Shown here: in pieces, positions 55,408-64,000 of the stretch
How the letters are laid out: each line of letters begins with the position of its first letter
How positions within the stretch are numbered: position 1 is the first letter of the stretch
Source: an uncultured Granulosicoccus sp.
GTDB lineage: Bacteria; Pseudomonadota; Gammaproteobacteria; Granulosicoccales; Granulosicoccaceae
Assembly (NCBI GenBank): GCA_947492525.1
Contig: CANLNQ010000009.1
Location: 62,001 to 126,000, forward strand
Direction: 5' to 3'
DNA: 64,000 nucleotides
Position numbers and translations under genes: made by a program
The notes under the pieces: generated by a model
What the model was told of the DNA's origin: nothing
Seen by the model: only the letters and a program-made list of their open reading frames with translations
Databases searched by the model: none

Positions 55408-57018
55408 ATGACCGACAAGGACATTGGTCCCGACAGGGACAGCTGGCCAGCGCAGCTGCTCAGTGCCGATCAGATGCAGGCAGTGGATGCTCGGGCGGCT
55501 GCACAGGGGCTCGATACCTATGCGCTCATGACGGCTGCCGGTGAGGCGGTGTGTGCCGCGGTCATCGATCTTATGGTTGCACGCAAGGGACGTGTCCTGG
55601 TCGTGGCCGGTCCCGGCAATAACGGGGGCGATGGAGCCGTGGCGGCCAGAGCGCTGAGTGAGCAGGGCTATCAGGTGCAGGTGTTGCGTTTTCTGTCTCG
55701 GTCGCATCGGCAGCGGCCTGCTGGCGCCAGCAAGGCCACGGATGCCGAGCGGGCGTTTGCCGAATGGGAAGGTGAGCTGCACGATTGCCTGCTTGATGCA
55801 GCGGAAGTGCCCGCAGCCGCTGCACAGCTGATAGCCCATGCGGATGTCATCGTGGACGCCCTGTTTGGCGCCGGTCTGTCACGCCCCCCGGAGGGTGTGC
55901 TGAAGACCGTGATCGAGCAGATCAATGCCGGTGATGCCAGCGTGTTGGCTGTGGATGTGCCCAGCGGTCTTGATGGCAACACCCACACGGCTGCCGGTGT
56001 CAGCATCCGGGCGGATGCCACGGTCAGCTTTTTTCTTTTCAAGCCGGCGCATTTTCTGTATCCGGGGCGGGCATTGTGTGGCCGCAAGCGGCTTGCGCAG
56101 ATCGGCCTGGGTGATGCACAGCTTGACCCGGAGGAGTCCGTCTGTCTGCTCAACACGCCTTCGATCTTCGACGCAGCCTTGCCCCGCCTGAGCAGTGAAG
56201 GTCACAAATTCGATCGCGGTCATGTGCTGGTCCGGAGCGGGCCGATGACATCGACGGGGGCTGCACGTCTCAGCGCTCATGCCGCATTGTACTGCGGTGC
56301 AGGACTGGTCACGCTGGCAAGCAGGGGCGAGGCGCTGATGGTCAATGCCTCCCACCTGACGGCAGTCATGCTCAAGCGTTGCGACACGGTATCGCAGTGG
56401 GGGGAGCTTCTGCAGGATCAGCGTATCAACTGCGTGGTGGTGGGACCGGGAAACGGGGTGGATGAGCAGACCAGAGACAGTGTTCTGGCGGCGCTGAACG
56501 CCGACAGGCACTGTGTACTGGACGCCGATGCGCTGTCCTGCTGGGCAGATGCCGCACATCGTGAGCAACTGTTCGCGCAGCTGCAACAGGCATCCTGCAC
56601 GGCGGTTCTGACGCCGCATGGCGGGGAGTTCCAGCGCCTGTTTGCCACGCTGTCGGAGCAGGGCGGGGAACAGACTGCGCGTTCCCGTCTGCACCTGGCC
56701 CGTGATGCAGCGGCGCAGGCTTCTGCCGTGGTCGTCTACAAGGGCGCCGATACGGTCATCGCTGCGCCCGATGGCCGGGCGGCCATCAACGCCAATGCGC
56801 CGCCGTGGCTGGCAACTGCCGGTTCCGGCGATGTGCTGGCGGGGATCATCGCCTCCCTGCTTGCGCAAGGCATGCCTGCCTTCGAGGCTGCCTGCGCAGC
56901 TGTCTGGCTGCACGGCCAGGCGGCCACGGAGCTGCAGTACCCGATCAGCGCAGAGCAACTATTGACACGGGTGCCCGATGTGCTTCGACGGATCAGTCCG
57001 GTCAATCACCGCCGTTGA
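55408..57018 (+). CDS. nnr: bifunctional NAD(P)H-hydrate epimerase / ADP-dependent dehydratase
   Basis: This protein is 536 residues from the ATG at 55408, which has AGGAGG eight bases upstream; I prefer it to a GTG at 55366. The N-terminal epimerase (YjeF_N) has VVAGPGNNGGDGAVAAR and DALFGAGLSRPP. The C-terminal dehydratase (carbohydrate-kinase-like) has VVVGPGNGVDEQTR, TPHGGEFQRLF and ATAGSGDVLAGIIASLL. Together they repair damaged NADHX and NADPHX. It starts 49 bases after the beta-oxidation gene. Confidence 0.93.
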   Translation: MTDKDIGPDRDSWPAQLLSADQMQAVDARAAAQGLDTYALMTAAGEAVCAAVIDLMVARKGRVLVVAGPGNNGGDGAVAARALSEQGYQVQVLRFLSRSHRQRPAGASKATDAERAFAEWEGELHDCLLDAAEVPAAAAQLIAHADVIVDALFGAGLSRPPEGVLKTVIEQINAGDASVLAVDVPSGLDGNTHTAAGVSIRADATVSFFLFKPAHFLYPGRALCGRKRLAQIGLGDAQLDPEESVCLLNTPSIFDAALPRLSSEGHKFDRGHVLVRSGPMTSTGAARLSAHAALYCGAGLVTLASRGEALMVNASHLTAVMLKRCDTVSQWGELLQDQRINCVVVGPGNGVDEQTRDSVLAALNADRHCVLDADALSCWADAAHREQLFAQLQQASCTAVLTPHGGEFQRLFATLSEQGGEQTARSRLHLARDAAAQASAVVVYKGADTVIAAPDGRAAINANAPPWLATAGSGDVLAGIIASLLAQGMPAFEAACAAVWLHGQAATELQYPISAEQLLTRVPDVLRRISPVNHRR

Positions 57019-57157
57019 TCTCCGGCGCGGCAGGTCGGGGCGGCAGGTCGAAGCGGCAGGTTAGACGTCGTGACGTGAAAGGCGTTTGGTGAGCGTCGGA
57101 TACGGTCTGTGTTGTGTGTTCCGGGAATACCATCAATGTGTATGCCGGGCGCTGGTA

Positions 57158-57856
57158 TCAACCGTCCGAGCTCGGCTCTGAGCCACTGCCTTCATCCGAG
57201 TCTGTCTCGTACTGCACCTCCCCGGGTTCAGGCGGGGTACCCTCATCCGGGATGCTCTCGGCCTTGGCCTCATCGGAAGCTGCCTCATCGTCATCCGCAT
57301 CGCCGGGCAGCGGGGCGACGACGCTCGGATTATTGGTCTTGAGCAAGGGCTCGAGTATGCCCACCACACGACCGAAGGCATGTCGCTGGCTGTGCAGAGC
57401 ACTGCCGGCGGCCTGAACCGGCGGGGACTTTCTCAGCATGACACTGCCGGCGATGACATAGCGGCGCGGCGCTGAGTCGTCGGTGTAGTGGACGCCACTT
57501 CGAGTCAGCCAGGCGATCATCCCCAGCTCGCCTTCTTCTATTTCCTCACGAGTGAGCAGCGGGACACGCTGAGCCACATTGAGCGCATCGCCGCGGGCGA
57601 GAAGAGTCAGCCGTCTGCCATCGTCCGTGTCGCAATGGATGAGCATCCGCGAGACCTCACCGTCGAGATTGGCGTCGATGACGGTCTTGCCGGCCTGGGC
57701 ATTCGAATCGATGGTCAGCAGGCAGGAACTGTCGGAATAGAAGGCTGCCGAGAGAGAGGCATCGGCAACGGTAATGGGCTCGATGGCCACCGCCGAGGCA
57801 GCAGGCAAAATCAGAAAGGCCGAGACAGACAGCAGGTGGCGTAGCACACGGAACAT
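57158..57856 (-). CDS. secreted protein of unknown function with acidic tail
   Basis: The 232-residue protein has a Sec signal peptide (hydrophobic core about residues 7-22, cleavage near AVA-IE), a roughly 130-residue beta-rich domain with two Cys (SSCLLTI and LIHCDTDD), and a strongly acidic Asp/Glu/Ser/Pro-rich C-terminal tail from about residue 180. I recognise no family. The two Cys, about 30 residues apart, could form a disulfide in the periplasm. It lies alone between nnr and the HIT gene. Confidence 0.6.
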   Translation of the reverse strand: MFRVLRHLLSVSAFLILPAASAVAIEPITVADASLSAAFYSDSSCLLTIDSNAQAGKTVIDANLDGEVSRMLIHCDTDDGRRLTLLARGDALNVAQRVPLLTREEIEEGELGMIAWLTRSGVHYTDDSAPRRYVIAGSVMLRKSPPVQAAGSALHSQRHAFGRVVGILEPLLKTNNPSVVAPLPGDADDDEAASDEAKAESIPDEGTPPEPGEVQYETDSDEGSGSEPSSDG

Positions 57857-58230
57857 GTCAGAGCTTTGCCGCCGTGCGAGAACACGAGCATGCTCCGATG
57901 ACTGACACCCGGCAATCGTCCCGGCGGACAGAATCGAGCAGGATGCCCCGCGGGTGTGACCAGCTCTCCTTGCAGGGTTCAGGCGCGGGCAGTGCGTTCA
58001 CTGTTTCGGCGCATCGCTGAATCCCGAGGAAGCCCTCAGGTAGATCTGAAATGCCAACTGTCGGTGCCTCGACTGAGTTTGAACAAGCTGCCTAGCATAG
58101 CCGCTGGACAGGAATTAGGGTTGACTTAACGCCGCCGCCATCAATCTTTTATACTATCGAAACTCCGTCAGGCGCAAGTCCTGACGCGCGTCCCACCTGA
58201 ACGGTGGTGGCACCGCGCGCGCCGAATCCG
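57857..58230. other. intergenic region with short stem-loops
   Basis: These 374 bases contain no supportable gene. Two stems occur before the HIT gene stop: GTCAGG / CCTGAC (58167-58185) and CCACC / GGTGG (58193-58207). On the minus strand they follow the HIT gene and could end its transcript, with only a GTTT after them. A TATACT hexamer (58150-58155) on the plus strand has no -35 box at normal spacing. Confidence 0.4.
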
Positions 58231-58629
58231 TCAACTGAACGACTTGCGGGTGGTGGCGATCAGCTCGTCCGCCTGCCCTGGTGCATAGGGTACGGCCGTA
58301 CCGAAACCCCATACCGTGCCGGGCCAGGCGGGGTCGCTTTCATCGCGGGCGACAACATGGCAATGCAGTTGTGAGACCACATTGCCCAGCATGGCAACGT
58401 TCACGCTCTTGCACTGCGTTATTCGTTGCAGGACTCGGCTCACCTGATTGACATCCGCCATGAACAGATCGCGTTGCGTGTGGGTCAGATCGTGCAGCTC
58501 CTCGATGTTCTCCTGCAGCGGAATCAACAGCAGCCATGGCCAGCGACTGTCGTTCATCAGCCGCACATGGGCGCTCTCGGTCATGCACACAGGGAGGGTG
58601 TCGGCAGCGATTCTGGGATGCAGGCTCAT
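58231..58629 (-). CDS. HIT-domain protein
   Basis: The 132-residue protein has the histidine-triad region SQLHCHVVARDESDPAWPG, where the usual HxHxHxx is shortened at the first His (Gln in place). NDSRWPWLLLIP and ELHDLTHTQRDLFMAD complete the fold. HIT proteins hydrolyse or transfer nucleotide phosphoramidates. It is probably separate from the DUF2461 gene, 45 bases upstream on the same strand. Confidence 0.85.
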   Translation of the reverse strand: MSLHPRIAADTLPVCMTESAHVRLMNDSRWPWLLLIPLQENIEELHDLTHTQRDLFMADVNQVSRVLQRITQCKSVNVAMLGNVVSQLHCHVVARDESDPAWPGTVWGFGTAVPYAPGQADELIATTRKSFS

Positions 58630-58674
58630 GCTGGTTTCCGGTTGGTAGGGTGGCTCTTGTCGGGCACTGAGAGC

Positions 58675-59349
58675 TTAGAACATCAGATCATTGGCGTCGC
58701 AGAGGAACTTCATCAGCGGCGCGGTGTTCTTCATGTGCGACGCTATCTGCGCGGGAAAATCCTCGTCGTGAATCGTGCTGGTCGGCAGGGTCAGGACGGC
58801 GATGAAATCCTTGCGACGCAGGTCCTCTATCTCCGGATGCTCTGGCGAGAACCCCTTGGGTGCCCGTTTGAGAGAATCCCCGGACAGCGAATATGCGCCT
58901 TTGCCGAAGACCTTCTTCTTCAGCGCACGCCACTCGCGCGGGTGCTCATCGATCAGCGTGCGAATGGCCAGCAAATGGGCGCTGTCCGGCTTCCATATAC
59001 CGGCACCGAAGAAGACTTCACCGGGTTCGATGTGCACGTAGTAGCCGGGGCAGTGTACGTCCTTGCCACGCACATGGCGGAACTGGATGCCGATGTTGGT
59101 CTTGTAGGGTGTCTTGTCCTTGCCGAAGCGGGTATCGCGATGCACTCGCATCAGTGCGCCGCCTACCTTCTTCGCCTGGCAGTCGATATAGGGCGACAGG
59201 CGCTTGACCGATGGTTCCATGGCCTCGATGAAGTTCAGGGCCGGGGTCCGGACTTCGTCTTCATAGCGTGTCTTGTTCAGCGCAAACCATTCGCGATTGT
59301 TGTTGCTGGACAGTTCCTTGAGAAAGCGGATGGTTTTTCTGGAAAACAT
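58675..59349 (-). CDS. DUF2461 (TIGR02453) family protein
   Basis: This protein is 224 residues from the ATG at 59349. It starts FSRKTIRFLKELSSNNNREWF and has MRVHRDTRFGKDKTPYKTN and YYVHIEPGEVFFGAGIW, the hallmarks of the DUF2461 family. The function is unknown; members are widespread single-domain cytoplasmic proteins. The longer upstream frame runs into a 31-bp tandem repeat and is not credible as coding. Confidence 0.88.
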   Translation of the reverse strand: MFSRKTIRFLKELSSNNNREWFALNKTRYEDEVRTPALNFIEAMEPSVKRLSPYIDCQAKKVGGALMRVHRDTRFGKDKTPYKTNIGIQFRHVRGKDVHCPGYYVHIEPGEVFFGAGIWKPDSAHLLAIRTLIDEHPREWRALKKKVFGKGAYSLSGDSLKRAPKGFSPEHPEIEDLRRKDFIAVLTLPTSTIHDEDFPAQIASHMKNTAPLMKFLCDANDLMF

Positions 59350-59690
59350 GGCGGCGCTCCGTAGGTGTGGTTGCCAGTATACGGTTCGCTCGCGCCCGCC
59401 TGTGTGCCCGGATCGTTGACCCGCGTCTGCCTGCATGCCCGGATCCTTGACCTGCGCCCGCCTGCATGCACCGATCGTTCACCAGCCCCTGGTTCCTGCG
59501 CTGACACGGCGGTCGATGGCCTGTTCAGTTGGCGACACCGATCGATTTTCAGCGTGCACCAGCGATGAGCGTCGTGGTAGGGTTAGGGGCGTGACATGCA
59601 TTTTTCTTCGTGCTTGCCCGGACAGCTCTCGGCTTGGCCGTCCTGACAAGCCTTCCACCATGAACACCTCTGACTGGTCAACGACTGCCT
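59350..59690. other. intergenic region with a tandem repeat
   Basis: This stretch contains the three-copy 31-bp repeat at 59390-59482 and otherwise no supportable gene. It should hold divergent promoters for the DUF2461 gene (minus) and the transporter gene (plus). Confidence 0.5.
59390..59482. repeat. three-copy 31-bp tandem repeat
   Basis: There are three directly adjacent imperfect 31-bp copies (59390-59420, 59421-59451, 59452-59482). All share a GCCTG...TGC..CGGATC-type core; the first two copies differ at about six positions. They lie 40 bases upstream of the DUF2461 start codon. Confidence 0.88.
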
Positions 59691-60554
59691 GTGTCTGCTC
59701 TCACGCTGGGCTATAGCCTGATGCTTCTTGCCTTCCTGTGCTTCGCCGGGATGGACACCTCGGCCAAGTGGCTGGTAGCAGCGGCCATTCCCGCATTGCA
59801 GGTTGCCTGGCTGCGCTACCTGGGACATCTCATCTGTACCGTTCTGGTCTATGCACCGAAACATGGCACGTCCATGATCCGTTCCAACAAGCCGGGTGTA
59901 CAGGCCTTGCGGGCACTGTTTCTTCTGGCGGCAACCTGTCTGAACTTTACGGCATTGCAGTATCTGCCGCTGACCACGGCCATTGCGATTTTCTTCGTGA
60001 CCCCTTTGACCGTCTGCCTGCTCAGCATTCCCATTCTGGGTGAGAAGGTGGGCATCAAGCGTCTGCTGGCCGTCATGACAGGCTTCATCGGTGTGCTGAT
60101 CATTGTCGAACCCTGGAGCCAGCAGTTCGAGCCGGCAATCATTCTGTCGCTGGCTGCGATGAGCTGTGCCAGTGGGTATTTCGTCATGAGCCGTCTGGTG
60201 GCCGGCGTGGATTCGAATGCTACCGTGCAGTTCTATGTGGCAGGCATCGCCACGGTGTTGCTGGCGCCAGTTGCCGTGATGAACTGGGTATGGCCGGAGG
60301 ATCCTCTGACCTGGTTCGTCATCGTTCTGATCGGCAGTCTGGGCGCCTTCGGACATTCCTGTCTGAGCAATGCGCATCGTCATGCGGAAGCCTCGGTGCT
60401 GGCACCGGTTGTCTATTCGCAGATCATCTACATTGCCGTTCTGAGCTGGCTGGTGTTCGGCCAGACGCCGGATAGCAAGACCATCATCGGTACGCTGATC
60501 ATCGTGAGCAGCGGTCTGTTCATCTGGTTTCGCGAGCGTCAGGCGCTGCAGTGA
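59691..60554 (+). CDS. DMT-superfamily transporter (EamA domains)
   Basis: The 287-residue protein has ten predicted membrane spans in two EamA repeats. Examples are LAFLCFAGMDTSAKWLVAA in span 1, PLTTAIAIFFVTPLTVCLLS, and GAFGHSCLSNAHRHAEASVLAPVVYSQ in the second half. Such carriers export or import small metabolites. The start is a GTG at 59691. An ATG at 59721 is possible but would cut into the first membrane span. Confidence 0.83.
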   Translation: MSALTLGYSLMLLAFLCFAGMDTSAKWLVAAAIPALQVAWLRYLGHLICTVLVYAPKHGTSMIRSNKPGVQALRALFLLAATCLNFTALQYLPLTTAIAIFFVTPLTVCLLSIPILGEKVGIKRLLAVMTGFIGVLIIVEPWSQQFEPAIILSLAAMSCASGYFVMSRLVAGVDSNATVQFYVAGIATVLLAPVAVMNWVWPEDPLTWFVIVLIGSLGAFGHSCLSNAHRHAEASVLAPVVYSQIIYIAVLSWLVFGQTPDSKTIIGTLIIVSSGLFIWFRERQALQ

Positions 60555-60704
60555 TTACCGGCAGCGTGAGTCAGGGTTGCAGATTTTGGCCAGACGATTA
60601 CATCGATGCAGGGGAGTTCGGCATTTCCTGCTCATTGTGTTTGACGAAAGTCTGCGTTTGCGAGAGTCTGTTCATCTCCTTTTGTCGATCGGTTGCCAGT
60701 CAGC

Positions 60705-61517
60705 ATGTCTGAATCCTATTTGCGTCTGCGAGCGGCCACAGTGCCGGAGCTGCGTCGGGCGATTCGTCGGTCCGAGTATCAGGGCCATACGGCCGGCATG
60801 GCATCCGGTTTCCTGCAAGGCAATCTGGTGATTCTCCCCGAAACCCACGCGCTGGATTTCATGCGGTTCTGTCAGCGCAATCCCAAGCCATGTCCCTTGG
60901 TAGGGGTATCGGATACGGGCAATCCCATGATGCACACCCTGGGAGCCGATATCGATATCCGCACGGATGTGCCGGTCTACTATATCTATCGCGATGGCGA
61001 GCTGGCGGAATCGGTGACCGACCTGACACCGTACTGGCAAGAGGACCATGTCGCCTTCGTGCTGGGGTGTTCCTTCACGTTCGAAAATGCCCTGATGGAC
61101 GCCGGCATACCCATCTGGCATATCGACAACAACAAGACTGTACCGATGTATCGATCCAGCATCATGACCGAAGAGGCAGGCGTGTTCGGTGGCGAGATGG
61201 TGGTCACCATGCGGGCGGTGGATGCTGATCGCGTCGATGATGTCGTTCAGCTTTGTCGACGATTTCCGCTGGCGCATGGTGCACCGGTACATGTCGGCGA
61301 TGCCGCCGACATCGGCATTGACGATCTGCAGAATCCGGATTGGGGGGATGCACCGCCGCCTCTGGGGACGCAGACCGCGGTTTTCTGGGCCTGTGGCGTC
61401 ACCCCTCAACAGGTGCTGATGCGTGCCGGGTTACCGCTGTCCATTACGCACAAGCCCGGGCATATGCTCATTACCGATATCGATGATCAGGCCGAAGTGC
61501 CTGTCTACTCAGGGTAG
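60705..61517 (+). CDS. DUF1445 / D-glutamate cyclase-like hydro-lyase family protein
   Basis: The protein is 270 residues from the ATG at 60705. It shows GMASGFLQGNLVILP, RNPKPCPLVGVSDTGNP, FVLGCSFTFENALMDAGIP, and C-terminal FWACGVTPQQVLMRAGLPLSITHKPGHMLITD. This is the YcsI-type family, often named putative hydro-lyase and related to mitochondrial D-glutamate cyclase. It ends 9 bases inside the convergent amidase gene. Genes of this family often sit with amidases and 5-oxoprolinase-like genes. Confidence 0.87.
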   Translation: MSESYLRLRAATVPELRRAIRRSEYQGHTAGMASGFLQGNLVILPETHALDFMRFCQRNPKPCPLVGVSDTGNPMMHTLGADIDIRTDVPVYYIYRDGELAESVTDLTPYWQEDHVAFVLGCSFTFENALMDAGIPIWHIDNNKTVPMYRSSIMTEEAGVFGGEMVVTMRAVDADRVDDVVQLCRRFPLAHGAPVHVGDAADIGIDDLQNPDWGDAPPPLGTQTAVFWACGVTPQQVLMRAGLPLSITHKPGHMLITDIDDQAEVPVYSG

Positions 61518-62792
61518 GAACAGGGCCTCGCAGCGTTGCGCCAGATCCAGTAGCCCCTGATCCGAGAGCGTGGCCGCACTGAGCATGATGCCGATGGTGT
61601 GCTGTTCATGAGTGAGCGGCAGGGAGATGCTGCATCCGTTCATGACGTTCGCGATGCTGGGGTTGCGCAATGCCTGCAGGTTCAGACGCGTGTAGGTATC
61701 GTCGTCGTCCAGCTCTGACACACGTGGTGGCAGCACGGGCACGGTAGGCATCAACAACACCTTGCCCTGCATTTCGCGTTGATGTGCATCGATCAGTTGA
61801 GAACGCAGGTTCAGGGTCTGGCGGTATTCGATGGCTGAAAGTGCGTCTGCACGCGCCATTCGACTGGACACTCGCGGGTCGATTTTCGCATGCTGGTGCC
61901 GGTAGGCCTCATCGTAGTAGGCACGCGATTCGACCGCTGAGAAATGCCAGATTGCCAGTGTCTTCAGCATTTCCAGGCTTTGCAGCGAGCGCCGCTCGAC
62001 AGTGTATCCTGCCTCTGTCAGCAGTGTGAGGCTGTGCTCGAAGGCCGCGGCAACTTCCGGTTGCAGATCATCCATGCCGTAGTTGTCAGGCACCACGAAA
62101 CTCGGTTCCAGGTGACGCTCGATGGTCTCCGGGTGATCGCGCATGGTCTGAAAGGCCAGGCGGCAGGCCTCGACGGACCTTGCCATCGGTCCCACGCTGT
62201 CCAGACTCTGCGACAAGGGCTTGCAGCCCTGCTGCGGTATCGTCGACTGGCTGGGTTTGAATCCCACGATGCCGTTGAACGCTGCCGGGATTCTCAGGGA
62301 ACCGCCGGTGTCGGTTCCGATGGCGATGTCAGCAGCGCCAGCTGCGACCGATACCGCACCACCGGCTGTCGAGCCACCCGCAATGCAGCCGGGATACAGC
62401 ACACTTTCCGGCGTGCCATAGTGGGGGTTCAGGCCAAGTCCTGAATACGCCAGTTCCGTCATGTTGGTGTGACCGATGAGTACGGCGCCGGCTTCGGCAA
62501 GTCGCCTGATGGCGGCGGCATCGTGCTCGGCCGGCGCATCATCGGCCATGAACCGCGTTCCGGCGTGCGTGACAAAGCCTGCGACATCGAACAGATCCTT
62601 CACCGAAACCAGCGCGCCGCTGAGCGGATGGCTGGTGTGGGCGGTCGGTCCGCTGGACTGCTCCAGAGCCAGGGTCTCGAACATCCGGGTGAAGGCGTGC
62701 CTCAGTACCGGTTCATCGGCGTTGACGCGAGACAGGACCTCGGCAACGCGCGCTTGTGCACTGTCAAAGGACCACGGGAGTGATGGCGTCAT
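61509..62792 (-). CDS. amidase signature family protein
   Basis: The 427-residue protein has the catalytic Lys in VSVKDLFDVAGF, cis-Ser in CIAGGSTAGGAVSVAAG, and nucleophile Ser in IGTDTGGSLRIPAAFNGIVGFKPSQ: the complete Ser-cisSer-Lys triad. Such amidases hydrolyse small amides or allophanate-like compounds. It follows the LysR gene by 15 bp, so the LysR protein is probably its regulator. It overlaps the DUF1445 gene tail to tail. Confidence 0.9.
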   Translation of the reverse strand: MTPSLPWSFDSAQARVAEVLSRVNADEPVLRHAFTRMFETLALEQSSGPTAHTSHPLSGALVSVKDLFDVAGFVTHAGTRFMADDAPAEHDAAAIRRLAEAGAVLIGHTNMTELAYSGLGLNPHYGTPESVLYPGCIAGGSTAGGAVSVAAGAADIAIGTDTGGSLRIPAAFNGIVGFKPSQSTIPQQGCKPLSQSLDSVGPMARSVEACRLAFQTMRDHPETIERHLEPSFVVPDNYGMDDLQPEVAAAFEHSLTLLTEAGYTVERRSLQSLEMLKTLAIWHFSAVESRAYYDEAYRHQHAKIDPRVSSRMARADALSAIEYRQTLNLRSQLIDAHQREMQGKVLLMPTVPVLPPRVSELDDDDTYTRLNLQALRNPSIANVMNGCSISLPLTHEQHTIGIMLSAATLSDQGLLDLAQRCEALFLP

Positions 62793-62807
62793 GTGTCGTT
62801 CTCCGGT

Positions 62808-63677
62808 TCAGCTGTTGAGATAGGCCTGCGCAACCGTTCTGGCCTGCTCGGCAGCTTCTCTGCACAGTTCGTTCAAGGGGTCTCCGACAAAGGAGGCCGT
62901 GAATTTCAGGGGTTGTAGTTTCCAGCCCGGGTCGAACTCGCGAATACTGCCCTGACGAATCAGCGCATCGCCGAGGCGGCGGGGAAACATGCCGACACCA
63001 ATACCGGACGCTACCATCTCCAGGCCTGCATGGATGGAGTTTGATGGAAAGATCTTGGTGTCATCACCATAGCGGGTGGTCAGTTGACGCTTCAATTCGC
63101 GATACGGACGTGAGTGACGATTATAGGAAACTATCGGGGTGCGGTGTAGATCGGGCGTTGGCCTGTCATTGGCCGTGAACCAGGCCAGTTCGACTGCTGG
63201 CAGATCGATATTGTCGACGGAATATTCGGACACTGGCCCCATCAGCAAGGCAAGATCCAGCGACCGTTCCAGCAGCTGCTGTCGCAGATTCACGGTCAGG
63301 TCTACCGTGATCTCGACATTCAAGTTCGGGTAGCGATCGTACAGGGCGGACAGAAAGGCGGGCAGCCATGTCTGCACGATGGTTTCTGCAACACCGATAC
63401 GCATCAGACTGTTGACGCTTTCCTCGGGCACCACGTGGAATCTGATGCGCTCCACCAGGTCGGCGATCTTCTCTGCATACTCGCGTAACAGCACGCCTTG
63501 CTTGGTCAGCGATACGCCGCGAGAGGTCCGCTCGAACAGCGTGGTTCCCAGCGACTCCTCCAGCGCAGCGATACGCCCGGACACGGCAGGTTGGGTGATG
63601 TTCATTTCCTGGGCGGCCTTGCGTACACCGCCCAGACGGGAAACCCAGAGGAAAGTCCTGAGCTGCTCTAATGTCAC
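62808..63677 (-). CDS. LysR-family transcriptional regulator
   Basis: The 289-residue protein has an N-terminal winged HTH (TLEQLRTFLWVSRLGGVRKAAQEMNITQPAVSGRIAALEESLGTTLFER in consecutive helices) and a C-terminal periplasmic-binding-type effector domain. LysR proteins normally need a small inducer. Unusually, it is in line with, not divergent from, its neighbours: DUF2848 27 bases before and amidase 15 bases after. This suggests a three-gene unit with the regulator inside. Confidence 0.9.
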   Translation of the reverse strand: MTLEQLRTFLWVSRLGGVRKAAQEMNITQPAVSGRIAALEESLGTTLFERTSRGVSLTKQGVLLREYAEKIADLVERIRFHVVPEESVNSLMRIGVAETIVQTWLPAFLSALYDRYPNLNVEITVDLTVNLRQQLLERSLDLALLMGPVSEYSVDNIDLPAVELAWFTANDRPTPDLHRTPIVSYNRHSRPYRELKRQLTTRYGDDTKIFPSNSIHAGLEMVASGIGVGMFPRRLGDALIRQGSIREFDPGWKLQPLKFTASFVGDPLNELCREAAEQARTVAQAYLNS

Positions 63678-63704
63678 GTCACCGCCCGTCGAGGGAGTCT
63701 TTCA

Positions 63705-64000
63705 TCAGTTGATGATGGGTAGGGTGGATACCTGGTAGCTCATCTCGATACGGCGATCGAGAATCGGGTCGTGCAGACTCATGCGGTAAGACGCAGCGGG
63801 GCGCACACCGCCGATGGCACCCAGCGTGCCGCACAGCATGGCAGAGCCGGGCGTCAGCGCGTGCGAGTCCATCAATTCCTTCAGTGGCCGGATGCTGGCC
63901 AGGCTGCCTTGCTGGTAGTTGACCCATTGACCGTTCTCCTGGATATCACAGGACAGGATCAGCTCATCGCTGTGGTCCTTGACCTCGTCATAGCGCCACA
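63705..64000 (-). CDS. DUF2848 family protein, 3' part only
   Basis: The minus strand reads the last 98 codons of a protein up to the stop at 63705. It contains WRYDEVKDHSDELILS, GSAMLCGTLGAIGGVRP, and DPILDRRIEMSYQVSTLP, which match the end of DUF2848 proteins. The fold resembles fumarylacetoacetate hydrolases, but the function is unknown. The 5' end is outside the window. It is the gene before the LysR-amidase pair. Confidence 0.75.
   Translation of the reverse strand, partial: WRYDEVKDHSDELILSCDIQENGQWVNYQQGSLASIRPLKELMDSHALTPGSAMLCGTLGAIGGVRPAASYRMSLHDPILDRRIEMSYQVSTLPIIN

Noticed and set aside
58121-58210. Small RNA gene with promoter TTGACT and TATACT.
   Set aside because: The spacing between boxes is 23 bases, outside the normal 16-18, and there is no T-rich terminator on the plus strand.

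Overview
The window looks like chromosome from a fairly GC-rich gammaproteobacterium, probably marine or salt-exposed. The evidence is the conserved rhlB / trxA / rho neighbourhood, the LPS-type waaA and lpxL genes next to a tolC-like gene, a sucrose osmolyte gene pair, and a DsrC-DsrM-DsrK-type sulfur module. The species cannot be named from sequence alone; a Chromatiales/Granulosicoccus-like relative is only a guess. Most of the window is ordinary chromosome with short operons, many joined by ATGA overlaps. There is no phage, integron, CRISPR array, rRNA or tRNA that I can support.

Layout. 1-3.2 kb (minus): pcm-like methyltransferase, tolC-like, lpxL-like and waaA (cut by the window edge). 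3.4-9 kb: cold-shock protein, rhlB-type helicase, trxA, rho, purD. 9.2-12.5 kb: BenE transporter, CitE-like lyase, Bcr/CflA-type exporter. 12.8-16.9 kb: a PAS-GGDEF-EAL protein meeting, tail to tail, a BLUF-CheR-PAS protein whose BLUF domain lacks the key tyrosine. 17.9-22.9 kb: SDR, LysM protein, and a puuB / puuA / glutamine amidotransferase operon. 23.2-30.7 kb: sucrose-phosphate synthase and phosphatase, a HisD-family dehydrogenase with altered metal ligands, sirB-like chelatase, dsrC-dsrM-dsrK. 30.7-40.5 kb: oligopeptidase, VOC protein, a secreted RHS-lipase protein followed by an ankyrin lipoprotein, truncated haemoglobin, Rieske protein, cysG, a TrpD2-like protein.

40.6-45.5 kb: one large lipoprotein gene split by an intact IS1380-family element. 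The element's ends, its 4-bp target duplication and the restored reading frame can all be read directly. 45.8-51.5 kb: psuG and psuK (pseudouridine catabolism enzymes) flank a two-gene unit, an adenylation-carrier protein fused to an alpha/beta-hydrolase-like domain plus a separate hydrolase-like protein. Both hydrolase-like parts lack a normal nucleophile. 51.6-57 kb: Lrp regulator, MscS channel, FadN-type beta-oxidation enzyme, NAD(P)HX repair enzyme. 57-64 kb: secreted hypothetical, HIT protein, DUF2461 protein, DMT transporter, DUF1445 hydro-lyase, amidase, LysR regulator, and a partial DUF2848 gene.

The candidates for something undescribed are the psu-flanked adenylation/pseudo-hydrolase locus, the Tyr-to-Cys BLUF-CheR sensor, and the RHS-lipase with its putative lipoprotein immunity partner.
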